Of a stretch of 64,000 bases of DNA, positions 1-11,372 are shown piece by piece. The stretch is from NCBI GenBank assembly GCA_008704415.1, contig VXIS01000090.1, forward strand, positions 62,001 to 126,000, in the 5' to 3' direction. The notes beneath the pieces were generated by a model. That model worked only from the letters and a program-made list of their open reading frames with translations, was not told where the DNA came from and searched no databases. Numbering within the stretch: position 1 is the stretch's first letter; each line of letters begins with the position of its first letter. The translations under genes and the position numbers were made by a program. The stretch is from Sphaerosporella brunnea (lineage: Eukaryota; Ascomycota; Pezizomycetes; Pezizales; Pyronemataceae).

Positions 1-2164
1 AAACGGTGGAGAAGCCGCTGAACATGGAGTACCTTACGGACCTCATCCACCGCGACAGACGTCAGACCAAGTTCTATGCAGAGAACACTGGCCATTCGTT
101 CTCAACACCGATAATCACCGATCACTTGTTCGGCAACAGAGATGGTAGTCAACTGAAGGAGTCTTTGGAGACCCTCGGCTCCTATGATGTGCTGGAGAAG
201 TGGAGCGATCAAGAGTGGAGAGACTTTATGAGGGAGTGGCTGGTCGACAACCACCACGTTTCGATCCTTGGGCGTCCTTCAGCCAAGCTGCTTAAGAAGA
301 TGGACGAAGATGAGAAGAAGCGCATCGCTGACCGGATGAAGAAGTTGGGCCCTGAAGGATTGAAGGAGCTCGAAGCCAAACTCCAGGCTGCTAAGGCGAA
401 AAACGAAAAGGAAATTCCGCCGGAGGTTGTGGGACAGTTCAAGGTTCCTGACGTGGATACAATTCACTTCATCAAGACTACTACGGTGCGTGCTGGGCTT
501 GCGGCTAAGGACAGTGCTCCGGACAACGAACTTCAAAAAACCATCATGAAGGAGAACCAGGATATCCCACTCTATCTTCACTTCGAGAGCGTGCCATCGG
601 ATTTTATTCACCTTAATCTGTTCATTTCGACCGATGCCATCCCTGTAAAGCTGAGACCGTTGATGCCGGTCTATTGGGAGCTATTCTTCGATTTGCCCCT
701 GATGATGGATGGCAAGCGCGTCGAATACGAGCAGGTTGTGTCGCTGTTGGAAAAGGATACCGTGAACTATGGCATTTCTTCTGGAGCGTATGTTGATATG
801 CCTGAGGGGGTTAGGATCCGTCTCCAGATAGAACCCGAGAAGTATGCCGATGCGATAAAGTGGCTCAAAATGCTCCTCTGGGACAGCATTTTTGACCAGA
901 AGAGAATTGGCACGATCCTTACAAAGCTGAGAAGCGATATCCCCGACGAGAAGAGACAGGGGAAGAACGTAAGTTGTGGGTGGTGTCAGGAATGATTGTC
1001 GGTACGTTGCTAATTAGTGTAGATGGTTGGTTCTGTGAGGAAAATGGTTGAGCTCGCCCCAGAGTCGATAGGCCGTGCCCAGGACACTCTGGTCAAATCG
1101 AAATACCTAAAGCGGATCGAGGCTCTGCTAAAGGAGGACCCCGATGCAGTTGTCAAGCAATTTGAAGAGTTCCGACAGGCATTGTGCCAGATCGGAAACT
1201 TCCGGTTCTTAGTCATTGCCAACCTGGAGAAGCTTCAGGCTCCGGTCACAGCATGGAAGACATTCGTGGAGGGCAAGACCTTTGATGGCAAACTGGCGTC
1301 CATTGACAAGCGGATAGACCGTCTCTTGCCAGCCGGACAGAAGCCCGGAGGTGTGGCCAACATTGTTTCAATGCCCACCATTGACAACAGCTACTCAGTT
1401 CACACAGCTAAGGGCCCTTCAGCCTATGAAGATCCCCAGCTCCCTGCTCTGATGCTGGCTCTTGCCTATCTTGGTGCCACCGAGGGCCCTCTCTGGAACG
1501 CAGCTCGCGGAAACGGCCTGGCATACGGCGTCTACATCTCCAGAAACCAGGAGTCCGGACATCTCGCATTCGATGTTTACCGCTCTCCAGATGCTTACAA
1601 GGCATTTGCTGCGGTACGCGATGTTGTCAGCGATCTGGCCAACGGAGTCACGCCCTTTGATGATAATGCCTTGGAGGGTGCGGTTTCTAGCATCGTTGTG
1701 TTCTTTGCCGACAACGAGCTCAACATGAGCGGTGCGGGAACTAGCAGCTTTATCAGACAAGTTGTGCACGGCATCCCCAAGGACTTCAACACTGAGCTGC
1801 TGCGGCGCATTAAGAAGGTCACCGTAGATGATATCAAAAAAGTACTGAAGGAGCTGGTACTGGCATGCTTCGACCCGGAGAAGAGCAACGTTGTTGTCGT
1901 TTCCACCCCCCTCAAGGCCAACGTGAGTTTCTGGGCCCCTTGAGATGGATGACCAGAATAATCCGCTGACCAAATCAGGAAATTATGGATCAGTTCCGCA
2001 AAGACGGCTTCAAGGTCGAACTTAAGACCCTCAAGGACTTTGAGGACGACTACGGCCTGAAGTACGGCCTGAAAGATGGCGAGGAGGAAGAAGAAGACGA
2101 AGAGGAGGAGGGCTCTGAGGATGGCGAGGGCAGCGATGAGGAGTATACTGAAGACGAGGATTAG
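1..2164 (+). CDS. M16-family zinc metalloprotease, C-terminal part (5' partial)
   Basis: The reading frame is open at the left edge, so the N-terminal half with the expected HxxEH zinc site lies outside the window. Three exons are visible: 1-968, 1023-1922 and 1979-2164. The introns are 54 and 56 nt (GTAAGT..TAG and GTGAGT..CAG) and both fall between codons. About 680 residues remain. They resemble the C-terminal half of the large fungal M16 peptidases related to yeast YOL098C/SDD3 and presequence protease, which cleave unstructured peptides. The last exon ends in a long Glu/Asp tail (about 30 residues), usual for this subfamily. It could instead be another M16C member; family assignment is firm, the exact orthologue less so. 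Confidence 0.82.
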
Positions 2165-2672
2165 ATATCTGGCGTTTAACGGCGTTTTGAGGGTCTATAC
2201 CGAGTTTACGAGGATTGATTTGGGCTATAGATTTGGCATTGTAGAGGCGCGCTTACTCACGACGTTATGATGTGAACTGAATGCACGGGCCTTTCTTCTA
2301 GCCGCAGGAGACCATTTTCATACCCATTGTGGCGACGTCCACTATTACGATAAACAGAAAATATACAATTCGAGATGTCGCGTGCTCGCACTTCATTGTG
2401 GCTTCACAATGAATCACTCGCGTAAAACTTGGCGTTTCCTGCACGCTAGCAACTGACACGCCTCGAAAAAACTCACCCCTCCACACTTTCTTTCTCGACA
2501 AACCCACCAACCACCTCCCCCCACTCCTCAACTTCGACGTTTCAACAGTTTTTACAAGAATTCCCCACATCGGCACAAACGAGGAAGTCGTCAAGAATAA
2601 ACGGCACTAAAGCACGAAAATTACCTCACGCGACCACTAATGGTCTACCTAGCGCCCCCTCTCAAGGTCACC
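2165..2672. other. Intergenic, 3' end of M16 gene to RRN3 start
   Basis: About 500 bp between two genes on the plus strand. I see no ORF, tRNA or repeat here. It must hold the M16 terminator and the RRN3 promoter. The 150 bp before the RRN3 start are pyrimidine- and A/C-rich, as is common in fungal promoters. Confidence 0.5.
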
Positions 2673-4774
2673 ATGCCAGACATCATAACGTCTACCGCGG
2701 GACACAAACATGGCCGCGACGAAAGCGGCCCTGCTACGCCCACTCGTGTCTCCACCTCCAAGAAACGTGTGCGGTTCGCCTCCACGGGCGCAGCGGCAAA
2801 GAAAGAGCTGGAACGCCAAAGTGACGACGAGAAAGCTATTACCAGCGATAGCGACGCAGCTACAAAGGCGCAGCGAAGACTCGGTGCGGCCAGTGCCAAG
2901 AGCATGTTCAAGAAGTTTGTGGTGAACGCGCTGGATGAGCGGGCGATCGTATTACCCCCTACCCTCACCCCTTCCCCGTTTGTTTGGGGCTATGGGGGCT
3001 GATATATGGGCAGGGAAAAGCAGTAAGATACGAGGAGCTCCGACACAAGTTCCAGGCGAACCCCGCCAATGTGGACGGCGAGAACAAGCCACCGAGTTCG
3101 CCGGAAATGCAGATGACACTGAGCGCACTTACCAACGTTGTCAGCCGTCTCGACCAGAACTGTGCTAGCCTTGTGCAGGACATCATTGCGGCCACGTGGG
3201 TCGGGAGAGATACTTTGTTTGTGAGCGCGTACGTTAGATTCTTGGGGAATTTGGTCAGTGCGCACGCGAACTATATGGGCGTCGTCACCAAGATGCTGGT
3301 GCGGAACTTTGGAATGCTGCCTAGCTCTGTCGGTCGCCTACCTGGCTATCCGGTCGTGGACCGAAATGAGATCTATGATCGCGTGCACTATGCCCTCCAG
3401 TACATTCTGGAACTGGTCCCGACTGCGGCCACTTCGACATTGTTTCCCCAGCTGGTTGCTGAGTTCCCGCATAAGAGTGAGAAGAAGCTGGAGCACACGT
3501 GCTATCTGGCAAACATGCTGAGAGTGGTGGAATATGTTCCTGCCTTGCGGAATAAACTCTTGTCGGTGATCACCGATCGCGTCATCAAAATCGACATCGA
3601 GATCCAGGTGGACCTCGACGAGCTGGACGATGATGAAGGTGATGAAATTGAAGCTGAGCTCACCGGTGTGGCGCTGGATGACAAGGAGCTTGTCACCGTC
3701 GATGAAGAATCCGACGATGAGGAGGCTAGCAATGCCGATGAAGACGAAGACGTTCCAGAAGACTCGGTCAAGAGTTTGAAGGAAACTGTCGACAAGCTGG
3801 ACAGCATGCTCGATCTCCTATTCAACTACTACTCTTCCTACTTTGATATCTCGGATAAGGACCCCAGCTACCTTCCCGCAAGCGCTATCAACACCTTCGA
3901 GATGATCCACGGGTTCTTCAACACCACTATCATGCCCACCTATCGCTCGCGCTATACCCAGTTCCTCCTTTTCTGGGCCGCCCAGAAAGCTCCCCTTTTC
4001 TCGGATCACTTCTGTGTCTCCATGGTGGAGCGTACGCTAGACAACACGCGCCCCGTCGGAATCCGCCAATCGGCGGCAGCTTACATCGCTTCTTACGTTG
4101 CGCGCGCTAAGCTGATGCCCCAAAAAGATGTGCGGGCGGTGGTTCGTATCCTCTGTCGGTGGCTCAGCGAGTTTGTCGATGTGCGCTCCGTCGACTGCAA
4201 CGGGCCGGATGTCAACAAGTTCCGTCCTTTCTACTGCGTCGTGCAGGCCGTCATGTACATCTTCTGTTTCCGCTGGCGCGAGCTGCAGGAGGAGTCTGAG
4301 GACGAGTGGGGAGTCATTGAGACCAGTTGGACTGCTGGATTGGATGTCATGCAGAAAGTCATTACCAGCAAGTTTAACCCGCTTAAGGTATGTTTTCCTG
4401 TCCTCCCTCTGTAGAACTGTGGCTGATGTAGGGTAAAGATCTGCTCCCCCGCTGTCGTAGACATGTTCGCCAAGATTGCGAACCACCTGCAGTTTGTGTT
4501 CTGCTTCACAATTATCGAGCAGAACAAACGCGGTGGCCGTGGACGCGAGGAGGAAATGCTGGACTCTTACTTCCCCTTCGATCCGTTCCTGCTCAAGAAG
4601 AGTCGACGCTGGATTGACGAGTGCTACGTCGTCTGGACCCCTGTTCCTGGACTCGAGGATGACGAAGATGAAGAGGAGAGCGATGATGATGAGGCAGATG
4701 ATGAGGATGTTGGCATCGAGGGTGGGGAGGATGATGAGGGCGAGGACAGCGAGACTGAAGGCAGCGAAAGGTGA
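2673..4774 (+). CDS. RRN3: RNA polymerase I-specific initiation factor Rrn3
   Basis: Three exons: 2673-2948, 3014-4387 and 4439-4774, giving 661 aa (yeast Rrn3 is about 630). Rrn3 (TIF-IA) is a HEAT-like protein that bridges RNA polymerase I and the promoter-bound core factor at rDNA. The conserved core runs from YEELRHKF to the FNPLKICSPAVV block and the IANHLQFVFCFTIIEQN segment. An acidic stretch interrupts the middle, and the C-terminus is also acidic. I chose the ATG at 2673 for its CACCATG context; an in-frame ATG at 2640 would add 11 residues. The second intron must end at the unusual acceptor AAAG (4438), because the TAG at 4429-4431 would break the frame inside a conserved motif. Confidence 0.93.
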
Positions 4775-5057
4775 CTTGGGGGGGGGGGCAAAGGTGATGC
4801 TATATCCTTTTCTTTGTTTGGTGTTTCGGAGGGTTCTCCAAAAGTGATTCTTTGTTGCATGGATGGCGTTTTTCATCTTAGTATTTGATCCATCTAGGGT
4901 TTTTTTATTACCGTTTGTTTTTATTTTTCTTTTCTTTTCTCTCTCTATCTTGATTGTCGTTTCTTTTGGGAGTTGAGGTTGCTTGAAGCGTTGTTTCTGT
5001 GGGTGTGATTTTTGAGATGGGCAAAGTTGGAGCTATGTAGAGTATCCCCCGCAGTGT

Positions 5058-5923
5058 TATGGTTCCGTGCGCTTTAAACCTGGACCTTCCGGGATCCGGG
5101 CAAACTAGGACTTTTGGCGTTGTTGTGTGACTAAGCGGGGTTCTTCAGCGTGCAGCAACGGTCCGACTCTATTAATTTACTACCCATCGTCCTCTAAAAT
5201 TGCCAGAGCGGCTTCTCCAACTCTCCGGTGGCTTCTATATACACGTTCTTTAAAGGCCTGCGTGCCATACCGTTCTCCCTGACGATACGCCTCCATAATC
5301 CTATCTACACGGCGGAAAAATTTCCAAACAACCACATCCGTTACGACGCTCTGCTTGAGATCTGCGCAGGCTGGAAGAACAATCAGCTTGAGCGAGCGAT
5401 TGGCCCGGGCCGAGCGAGCAATTGGCCTGGGCCGAGCGCTGGTGACATACCTTCTTTCAAAATCACGGTCTTTATTTTGTCAAGCCGCTCATCAGTAATC
5501 TGCCTGTGTCGTGCAGACTGGGGCCATCCGGAACGCACAATTTCCACCTCTTCCCTTGCAATACCCGGTGGCAGCGCGACGTGCGAAAAGACCGTCTTGT
5601 CCTTCTGCCTATCTGCCGCTGTTTCCTTGATCTGGAAACCGACTACCTTGCCCTCGTTGATGATTGTGAACTTGCCCATCGCTGTCGCTGTCGCTGCCGC
5701 TGTCGCTGCCGCTGTTGCTGTCGCTGCCGCTGTTTCTGCCGCTGTCGCTGTTGCTGCCGCTGTTGCTGCAAAAAAAAAAAAGCCGTAGATTTCTGTATGT
5801 ACGTAGAACCTATCAACTCCGCGTTCCGTGCCCGGCTCGGCGCTGGATGACGTGAATTCACCGTCAAAAGTCCTAGTTTGCCCGGATCCCGGAAGGTCCA
5901 GGTTTAAAGCGCACGGAACCATA
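5058..5923. mobile_element. 866-bp element with perfect 59-bp terminal inverted repeats carrying a spliced gene
   Basis: Positions 5058-5116 are the exact reverse complement of 5865-5923, all 59 bases. The outermost TA on each side can be read as a TA target duplication, giving ends TGGTTCCGTGCGC. The perfect repeats argue for recent insertion. The interior has a minus-strand two-exon reading frame (5180-5679) and a GCTGTC/GCTGCC-type microsatellite at about 5680-5770, next to a run of 12 A's. No recognisable transposase domain is present. Confidence 0.85.
5180..5679 (-). CDS. Small spliced protein of unknown function inside the TIR element
   Basis: Read on the minus strand, exon 1 is 5679-5451 and exon 2 is 5370-5180. 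An 80-nt intron (GTATGT donor; GCTGAT branch-like; TTCCAG acceptor) separates them. Splicing gives one uninterrupted 139-aa frame, starting MGKFTIINEGKVVGF and ending in TAG at 5182-5180. The C-terminal half is basic and probably helical (WKFFRRVDRIMEAYRQGERY). I do not recognise the family. The frame is also open upstream through an Ala/Thr-rich microsatellite, so a longer N-terminus is possible; I prefer 5679 because the upstream part is low-complexity and runs into the repeat arm. It may be a captured host gene or the element's own accessory protein. Confidence 0.6.
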
Positions 5924-5975
5924 ATACTGCCGAATTTCCATACATCACACTAATTGTGTGTCTAGCGATTATATA

Positions 5976-6101
5976 CCGTAAAAACTCGAGAGCAAGAGAA
6001 TGGGCTAAGTCACTGCGCCATGTAGGCTTAGCGACTTTGCCACATGGCGCAGTGACTTAGCCAGTGACGTCGCCCATTCTCTTGCTCTCGAGTTTTTACG
6101 G
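5976..6101. mobile_element. 126-bp fold-back MITE, ends CCGTAAAAACTCG
   Basis: TA flanks both sides (5974-5975 and 6102-6103). The first 30 bases (5976-6005) are the perfect reverse complement of 6072-6101. The interior holds a second inverted repeat of about 18 bp around GTCACTGCGCCATG. The whole unit can form one long hairpin. It shares its terminal motif with the element at 48778-48970. Confidence 0.85.
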
Positions 6102-6191
6102 TAGTGAAGGTTATGGGCCAATGGACCCTTCATTATATAAGACTTTAGTGTGATGTAGGGAAATTCGGCAGTATTAACACTGCGGGGGATA

Positions 6192-6762
6192 GTTACAGGC
6201 AATCATGAGGTCAGGGACGGAGTGCCCAGTTCGACCCGCGCGACCATGGTTTTGGCTCCAAGTATAAACTCGCAAAACCATGAGCTCGCGGTCAGTTGCC
6301 AACTTGTAGACTTTGCAGCAGCGTTCGGCAACGAAACCATAGTTTATTCACTGGTGGTGGTAACAGCTTGAAAGCCTCACTTTCTTGGCACTGGGAGACA
6401 AAACCACGGGAATTTCAGGTGGAGGCAGAAATTTGAAAACCATGGTTTTCTGAAAGTTTGGAGTCATGTTTTTTGTGTTTCCGAACGCTCCCTGCAGCTC
6501 AAAACCACGACTCACCACTTTTTGTGTAGTAACTCCAAAACCAAGGCGGCGACCGAACTGTGCCTCAATTGCTGCTGTTGGAGGTTGCTTATGAACGAAT
6601 TTACTTATTTTGCTGCTTAAGCTTGCTGGCATGTGCACCACGCCATGTCACTCGTCATTTTCCAGGGTTGGGGTTTAGTTATCCCACGTGTTTTCGAGAT
6701 GGCGAGCCGCAACGCCAACGCCAAAATTTCAGCGGCATCTCAATCCAGCGTCAATCCCCTCC
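6192..6762. promoter_or_regulatory. RIX1 upstream region with repeated AAAACCA motif
   Basis: No gene is seen. Between 6243 and 6546 the heptamer AAAACCA, or a near match, occurs seven times on either strand: near 6244 (inverted), 6274, 6332 (GAAACCA), 6400, 6436 (with an inverted partner giving AAAACCATGGTTTT), 6500 and 6537. The cluster lies 220-520 bp before the RIX1 start. Such density suggests a protein-binding array or a decayed short repeat; function is inferred. Confidence 0.4.
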
Positions 6763-9072
6763 ATGCCTCCCGCGTTATCAGCTTCGCTAGTCCACCTCCG
6801 AGCGATAAACTCGACCCTTACTTCCACTCCGGAAGCTTCCCTTCCTACAGCCATACCCACAATTGCACAGCAGCTCTACTCAAGCCCTATCTTAGACGAC
6901 GCGCTTTCACTTGCACAAGAGAAAGAGGATGCATTGGTGCTTTGCAACAAATTTAAGGGACGAGTGTCGGCGTTGCTACAGAGCCGAGTGCCGCAAGCTC
7001 GATGGGCGGGTGTTGTGCTGGTGAAAGTCTCTGTGGAGAGTAGTGGGGCCGCATTGGAGGGGTGGGCAGCGGGGTGGATCAGATCGTTGGTCGGGTTGGT
7101 TTCAGTACGTTTTATATATCCATTCCCACACGGATAGGGCTAATTGTGGTGTCAGAGGCCCGAACCACCCAGTACAGCCGTCATGCTCATCCGTACTCTT
7201 TCCCGGGTCTTCACCGTGCTCACGAATGAGCGGCCAACCCTTACGAGAGAACTTGTAACCCCACATCTACCAGCGTTCTTTACGGCGATACTTGCGGCTA
7301 CGGGGGCAGAGTTGCAGATTAAGACTGCAGCGTGGGAGGCGCTTGGAGATGTTGTCGCTGCACATCCGGTTACGTTTCGCCCGTTTTTGAATAAAGCGCG
7401 ACCGGCGGTGTTGAAGGCGATGGGCACGGAGGTGGAGAGCTATGCGAGAGAATTGTGGGTGGGGATCTCTGCGTGCGCTTCTGGAAAAGGCTCTGGGTCT
7501 TCTGGAGGGAAGGCGGGTGCTGTGGCGGCGGAGTGGAGAGCGCTGTTTGAAGCTGTTGTCTCGGAACTGCATATTGCGCTTGATGTCGCCCTGCAACCGG
7601 TAACGGAGGACTACGATTACCGCCATTCGACAAGCAGAAGTAATGCCTCTGAGACCGGCCTGCCGCCGGCAGAGGAGGGTGTTGCCCCGCAGATTGAGCG
7701 CGCTTTGCTACTCTTGCGGATACTGGGAACTTTCTATACCACGCCTACCGCCGCGCAGCCGGCAATCCCGATATCCCAACTCATCGATGTTGTCTCTCGC
7801 ATCTTTGCTATTAGTGCGGCTTCTGCTACCCCGAACTCGGCCATCGAGCGCTCGGTGAGGGAAACGCTATTTTCACTCCTTCCTACGCTTCATAAAGCTA
7901 CCCTGAAACTGCTAGATACTGTCTCTCGCCGCCTACAGAGCGCACTTCTCCCGTTTGTTCCAGCGATCCTCGAGCAGGCTGCTCACGTCGTCTCCGAGAC
8001 CCCTAAGAGCGCAGATGTAAAAATAGCTGCATACACACTTACCAGCACACTGTTGACCCTCTCCGGACCAGCACTGGGAAAAGCAACAGTTTTAACCCTT
8101 CACCCTACTATATCGACCGCATGCGATGACCTCCTCCCGTGTCCTCCCTCTGCACCTCGTCCCCTAACAGGGAAAAATAAAAAACCTACCGCCACAACAA
8201 CGCACGCTGATAATCTCCTCTCCTCGGCCCCCACCAACAGCGTCTTCACCCCTCCAGGGTTGCAGGATGCCGCAGGAAAACTGCTTGCAACTGCACTGGC
8301 AAAACTCCCCGCTCTCCACACGCGCACAGAGCTCCGCGTAAAAATGGAGCGCACGGCCGTATTGACGGGTAATAAAGACGCCTTGTTGGCAGCGGTATTA
8401 TTCCCGCGCCCTGCCACGATGTGCAGAGGGGTCGGCCTGGTTCCGCACCTTGTCGCTGCTGGCGTCGGGCTCGAGACTGAGGGCCTGATTCGCCCGAGAT
8501 TGCCAGTTGTATGGACTGGTATCACCCGCGAGGAAATACGGCGCCAGCGAGAGGAGGCGCAGGCGGAGGCCGAGGCCGAGAGTGAGGCCGAGGAGGAGGA
8601 AGAGGAACAGGTGGAGAGGAGAGCCAGTAAACGTCCTCGCACTTCTTCTTCGCCCCCTCCACCTGCCCCTCTTCCTCAACCCGCCATGGCAAGGGTTTTT
8701 GCCCGCCAGCCTTCCTTTGCCGCCCCTTCCACCGGCGGTGAAGAGGGCATTAGTCCGGAGAAGCCGTACCCGGCCCTCCCCATCCTGGCTACGGCTGCTG
8801 CGCCTGTCGCGGCGAAATCAGCTTTTGGGGGCGGTATAGAGTATCCTGCGCTTTCGCGCGCGGCTGCTACAGTCACTGCTGGGGTTTCGCCGGTTAAATT
8901 GGGCGCGGCGACCGTGGTTGAGAGGGAAGAGGAGGTGCTGGTGACGGATAAGAAGGTCATCCACCAGGAAAGGAAACAGGTGCCGCTCACTATCGAGGAG
9001 GATAGTGATGAGGAGATGGAGATTCCGGAGATTGATATGGGCGGGAGCGATGATGATGAGGATGAGGAGTAG
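6763..9072 (+). CDS. RIX1: Pre-rRNA-processing protein Rix1
   Basis: Two exons, 6763-7104 and 7156-9072, joined across a 51-nt intron (GTACGT..CAG), give 752 aa; yeast Rix1 is 763 aa. The N-terminal half is the Rix1 helical-repeat domain, including the SRVPQARWAGVVLVK segment. The Rix1 complex (Rix1/Ipi1/Ipi3) acts on nucleoplasmic pre-60S particles in ITS2 processing and Rea1 recruitment. The C-terminal third is low-complexity: a Glu/Ala-rich helix, then RRASKRPRTS, a likely nuclear localisation signal, and an acidic end. I chose 6763 because it matches the expected N-terminus; an in-frame ATG at 6688 would add 25 residues of unfamiliar sequence. Confidence 0.9.
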
Positions 9073-9903
9073 TCTGTGGGCGGAAAAGTTAATGCGTTTT
9101 GGGATGGGGATAGAGTTTAGTTCATTCCGAGTGTTCGCTGTGAAGCTGGTCAGTTGTTTGAACAACGGGACAGAAGTCTCTGAACATGATCGAGTGATAT
9201 TACAATGGACTGCGTGATCTTTGCGAATGAACGCATTCGTTGCTATGTAGCACTTTTATATGGTCCTATGCAGCTAGGCCTAATCCATAGACATAGTACT
9301 AATTAAGATGTTGACGTCTTGGTTGCCGCGCGTTTGGTATTGACGCGTCATGATGCAGCACTCGAAGTAACTTTGACCTCTTTCCCATAATGAAAAACCC
9401 GCCATCACACATAAATTAAGCCAACAAGCCTCTCAACTCCCGATATCTCGGCGCTGAGACAAGGTCACCACCCCTACTACCACCGCCCCAAGCTTGAACC
9501 TCATCACCGCCTTCAACCCTTTCTCCCCCACTACAGCTAACCTCCCAACGGCTCGACATGTCTCGACCCTCGACACCTCAACCTTCGACATCCCACCATG
9601 TTAACAGTTTTATTCCCCCACAACCACCTCGACTTACAGCTAACCCAGCAACATCAGTCCCAACACCTCAACCCTTGACATCTAGCCCTCGTAATAGCTT
9701 TCCTCCTCTCGACCTCTACTGACAACAGCCACGATAACCCTTCACAACGGCCATCACCCCCTTGAAACAAAAACCTCCGCAACTGACCGCCGCCTTCAGC
9801 TCCTCACAACAACTTTGCTACATCGCTTTCAACAAATCTCGATGACTACAGGTATCAACAACAGGCAGCTACGATCAGCACACCACGGCCGCATAACGAT
9901 ATC

Positions 9904-9974
9904 GGGACCCGGGCCTCAAATTATGAGGAGAGCGCTGGGACGGACAGGAGGGTCGGGGCCTGTTCATAACTAAC
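9904..9974 (+). repeat. Structured repeat copy 1 (putative pseudoknotted RNA)
   Basis: Begins GGGACCCGGGCCTCA and ends CTAAC. Hairpin CCTCA/TGAGG. The downstream stem is GGACAGG/CCTGTTC, where copies 4 and 5 have GAGCGGG/CCCGCTC, so two base pairs changed on both sides. GACCC near the start can pair with GGGTC in the loop of that stem. Strand is assigned by motif reading only. Confidence 0.6.
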
Positions 9975-10090
9975 ATAACTAGGACGACCACCGATCACAA
10001 AATATACCGATTATCGGCAGCGTTGCTAGCATACGATCCCCGGATCTAACATGATCTCAGTCTTACTAAAACAATCTGTGCATATTTACG

Positions 10091-10167
10091 ATGGGACCCG
10101 GGCATCGTATCACATGATGAGAGCTCTGGGGTGAGCGGGAGGGTTGGGGCCCGCTCAGATAGCTAAC
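10091..10167 (+). repeat. Structured repeat copy 2
   Basis: ATGGGACCCGGGC start. The hairpin arms here are CATC...GATG instead of CCTC...GAGG, a compensated change. The stem GAGCGGG/CCCGCTC is intact and it ends AGATAGCTAAC. Confidence 0.6.
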
Positions 10168-10465
10168 ATTGGTATATATATCAACCGGCGACACCTAGCA
10201 CCGTCCACGTCCCTTTCAGCACAACAGCGGCCTCAACGACTCACCCACCAACAGCTTCCCTATCTATCGCTTCAGTACATTTAAACACCAACGATTTGTG
10301 GTAAGAACCCCCTTCAACGTCCGAATTCCAAAGAAACACAGCAACTAACACTACCAGGCGGAAGTTGATCCCGATCATTACCAGTAGCAGCTTTGCCAGC
10401 CTAAAAAAACAATCGAATATATTTAAACAGCACATAACCACCACAAGGAACATCAACTTTCAACT

Positions 10466-10547
10466 ATGGGACCCGGGCCTCATGTAATGTCACATGAGGA
10501 GAGCTCTGGGGTGAGTGGGAGGGTTGGGGCCCGCTCAGATAGCGAAC
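10466..10547 (+). repeat. Structured repeat copy 3
   Basis: The hairpin is extended to CCTCATGT/ACATGAGG. The second stem GAGTGGG/CCCGCTC keeps pairing through a G.U. It ends AGATAGCGAAC. Confidence 0.6.
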
Positions 10548-10868
10548 ACAGAAATACAACAGTGATATTCGTGAGTACTAGCACAATTACCGCCACCGGA
10601 TTCGAATATTGCAACACTTTATTCACCTCATCTCAGCTTCAATACTCGGTGGGATAATCACGAGTTCATGGGAACGACTTCCTCAACGACAACCACACCT
10701 CCATTCGAACAACAACATAATCTACTTCACCGACGATTACGACACAGAAAGCGCCCTCACTTCGTCAACATCAACAAACGCCCAAGACCAACCAGCACTA
10801 GCGACATATAAACAGCACATAAACAGCACATAAACATCACCACAAGCATAATCAGCAACACATCGGCG

Positions 10869-10945
10869 ATGGGACCCGGGCCTCATGTTTCATGAGGAGA
10901 GCGCTGGGGCGAGCGGGAGGGTTGGGGCCCGCTCAGATAGCTAAT
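10869..10945 (+). repeat. Structured repeat copy 4
   Basis: Hairpin CCTCATG/CATGAGG with a three-base loop. Second stem GAGCGGG/CCCGCTC. Ends AGATAGCTAAT. Confidence 0.6.
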
Positions 10946-11372
10946 ACGGCAATACGACGGATTCTTCATCCTTTCGGCAGGCCGGAGTTCAAAATTACTA
11001 GCACGAAACGGCATCAACGATTACATTCACCAGCAACCATCCTCACCTCCTAACAACCGGAGCCCTCTCCCTACATCGGAACTCAACAGAGCGTCATCAA
11101 TTCTCACTATTACTAAGACTACAACTGCAAGTACCTTCCCCATCCCTAACTTCATCGCCCCATTATCACTATCAAGAACCAGCGATTTGTGGCTACACGG
11201 CGCCTTCAACTTCGCAGCATCCCAAGCAAACAGCAAGGCTAATGTTAATAGTACAGGTCATTGGTAGCCTTTTCATCAGAAAGGGCGACGCTATCCGACG
11301 AACATAAACAGCAATACAAATAATCAACAGCACAAACACCACCACAAGGAACAGCATAAGCATCTAGCAGCA

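Larger units (their letters stand above)
5045..6189. mobile_element. Outer TA-flanked inverted-repeat element with two nested insertions
   Basis: TA dinucleotides at 5043-5044 and 6190-6191 flank arms starting TCCCCCGCAGTG. The left arm (5045-5059, continued at 5924-5952) is the reverse complement of the right arm (about 6147-6189). The left arm is split by the gene-carrying element at 5060-5921. Removing that element rejoins a sequence matching the right arm almost base for base. A second fold-back element (5976-6101) sits between the arms. Ends and TA target suggest a Tc1/mariner/pogo-type non-autonomous element; the superfamily is inferred. Confidence 0.75.

Noticed and set aside
5383..5922. 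179-aa minus-strand ORF covering the microsatellite and the right repeat arm
   Set aside because: It runs through the terminal inverted repeat and a hexamer microsatellite. The part from 5679 onward, spliced at 5450/5371, is the better gene model.
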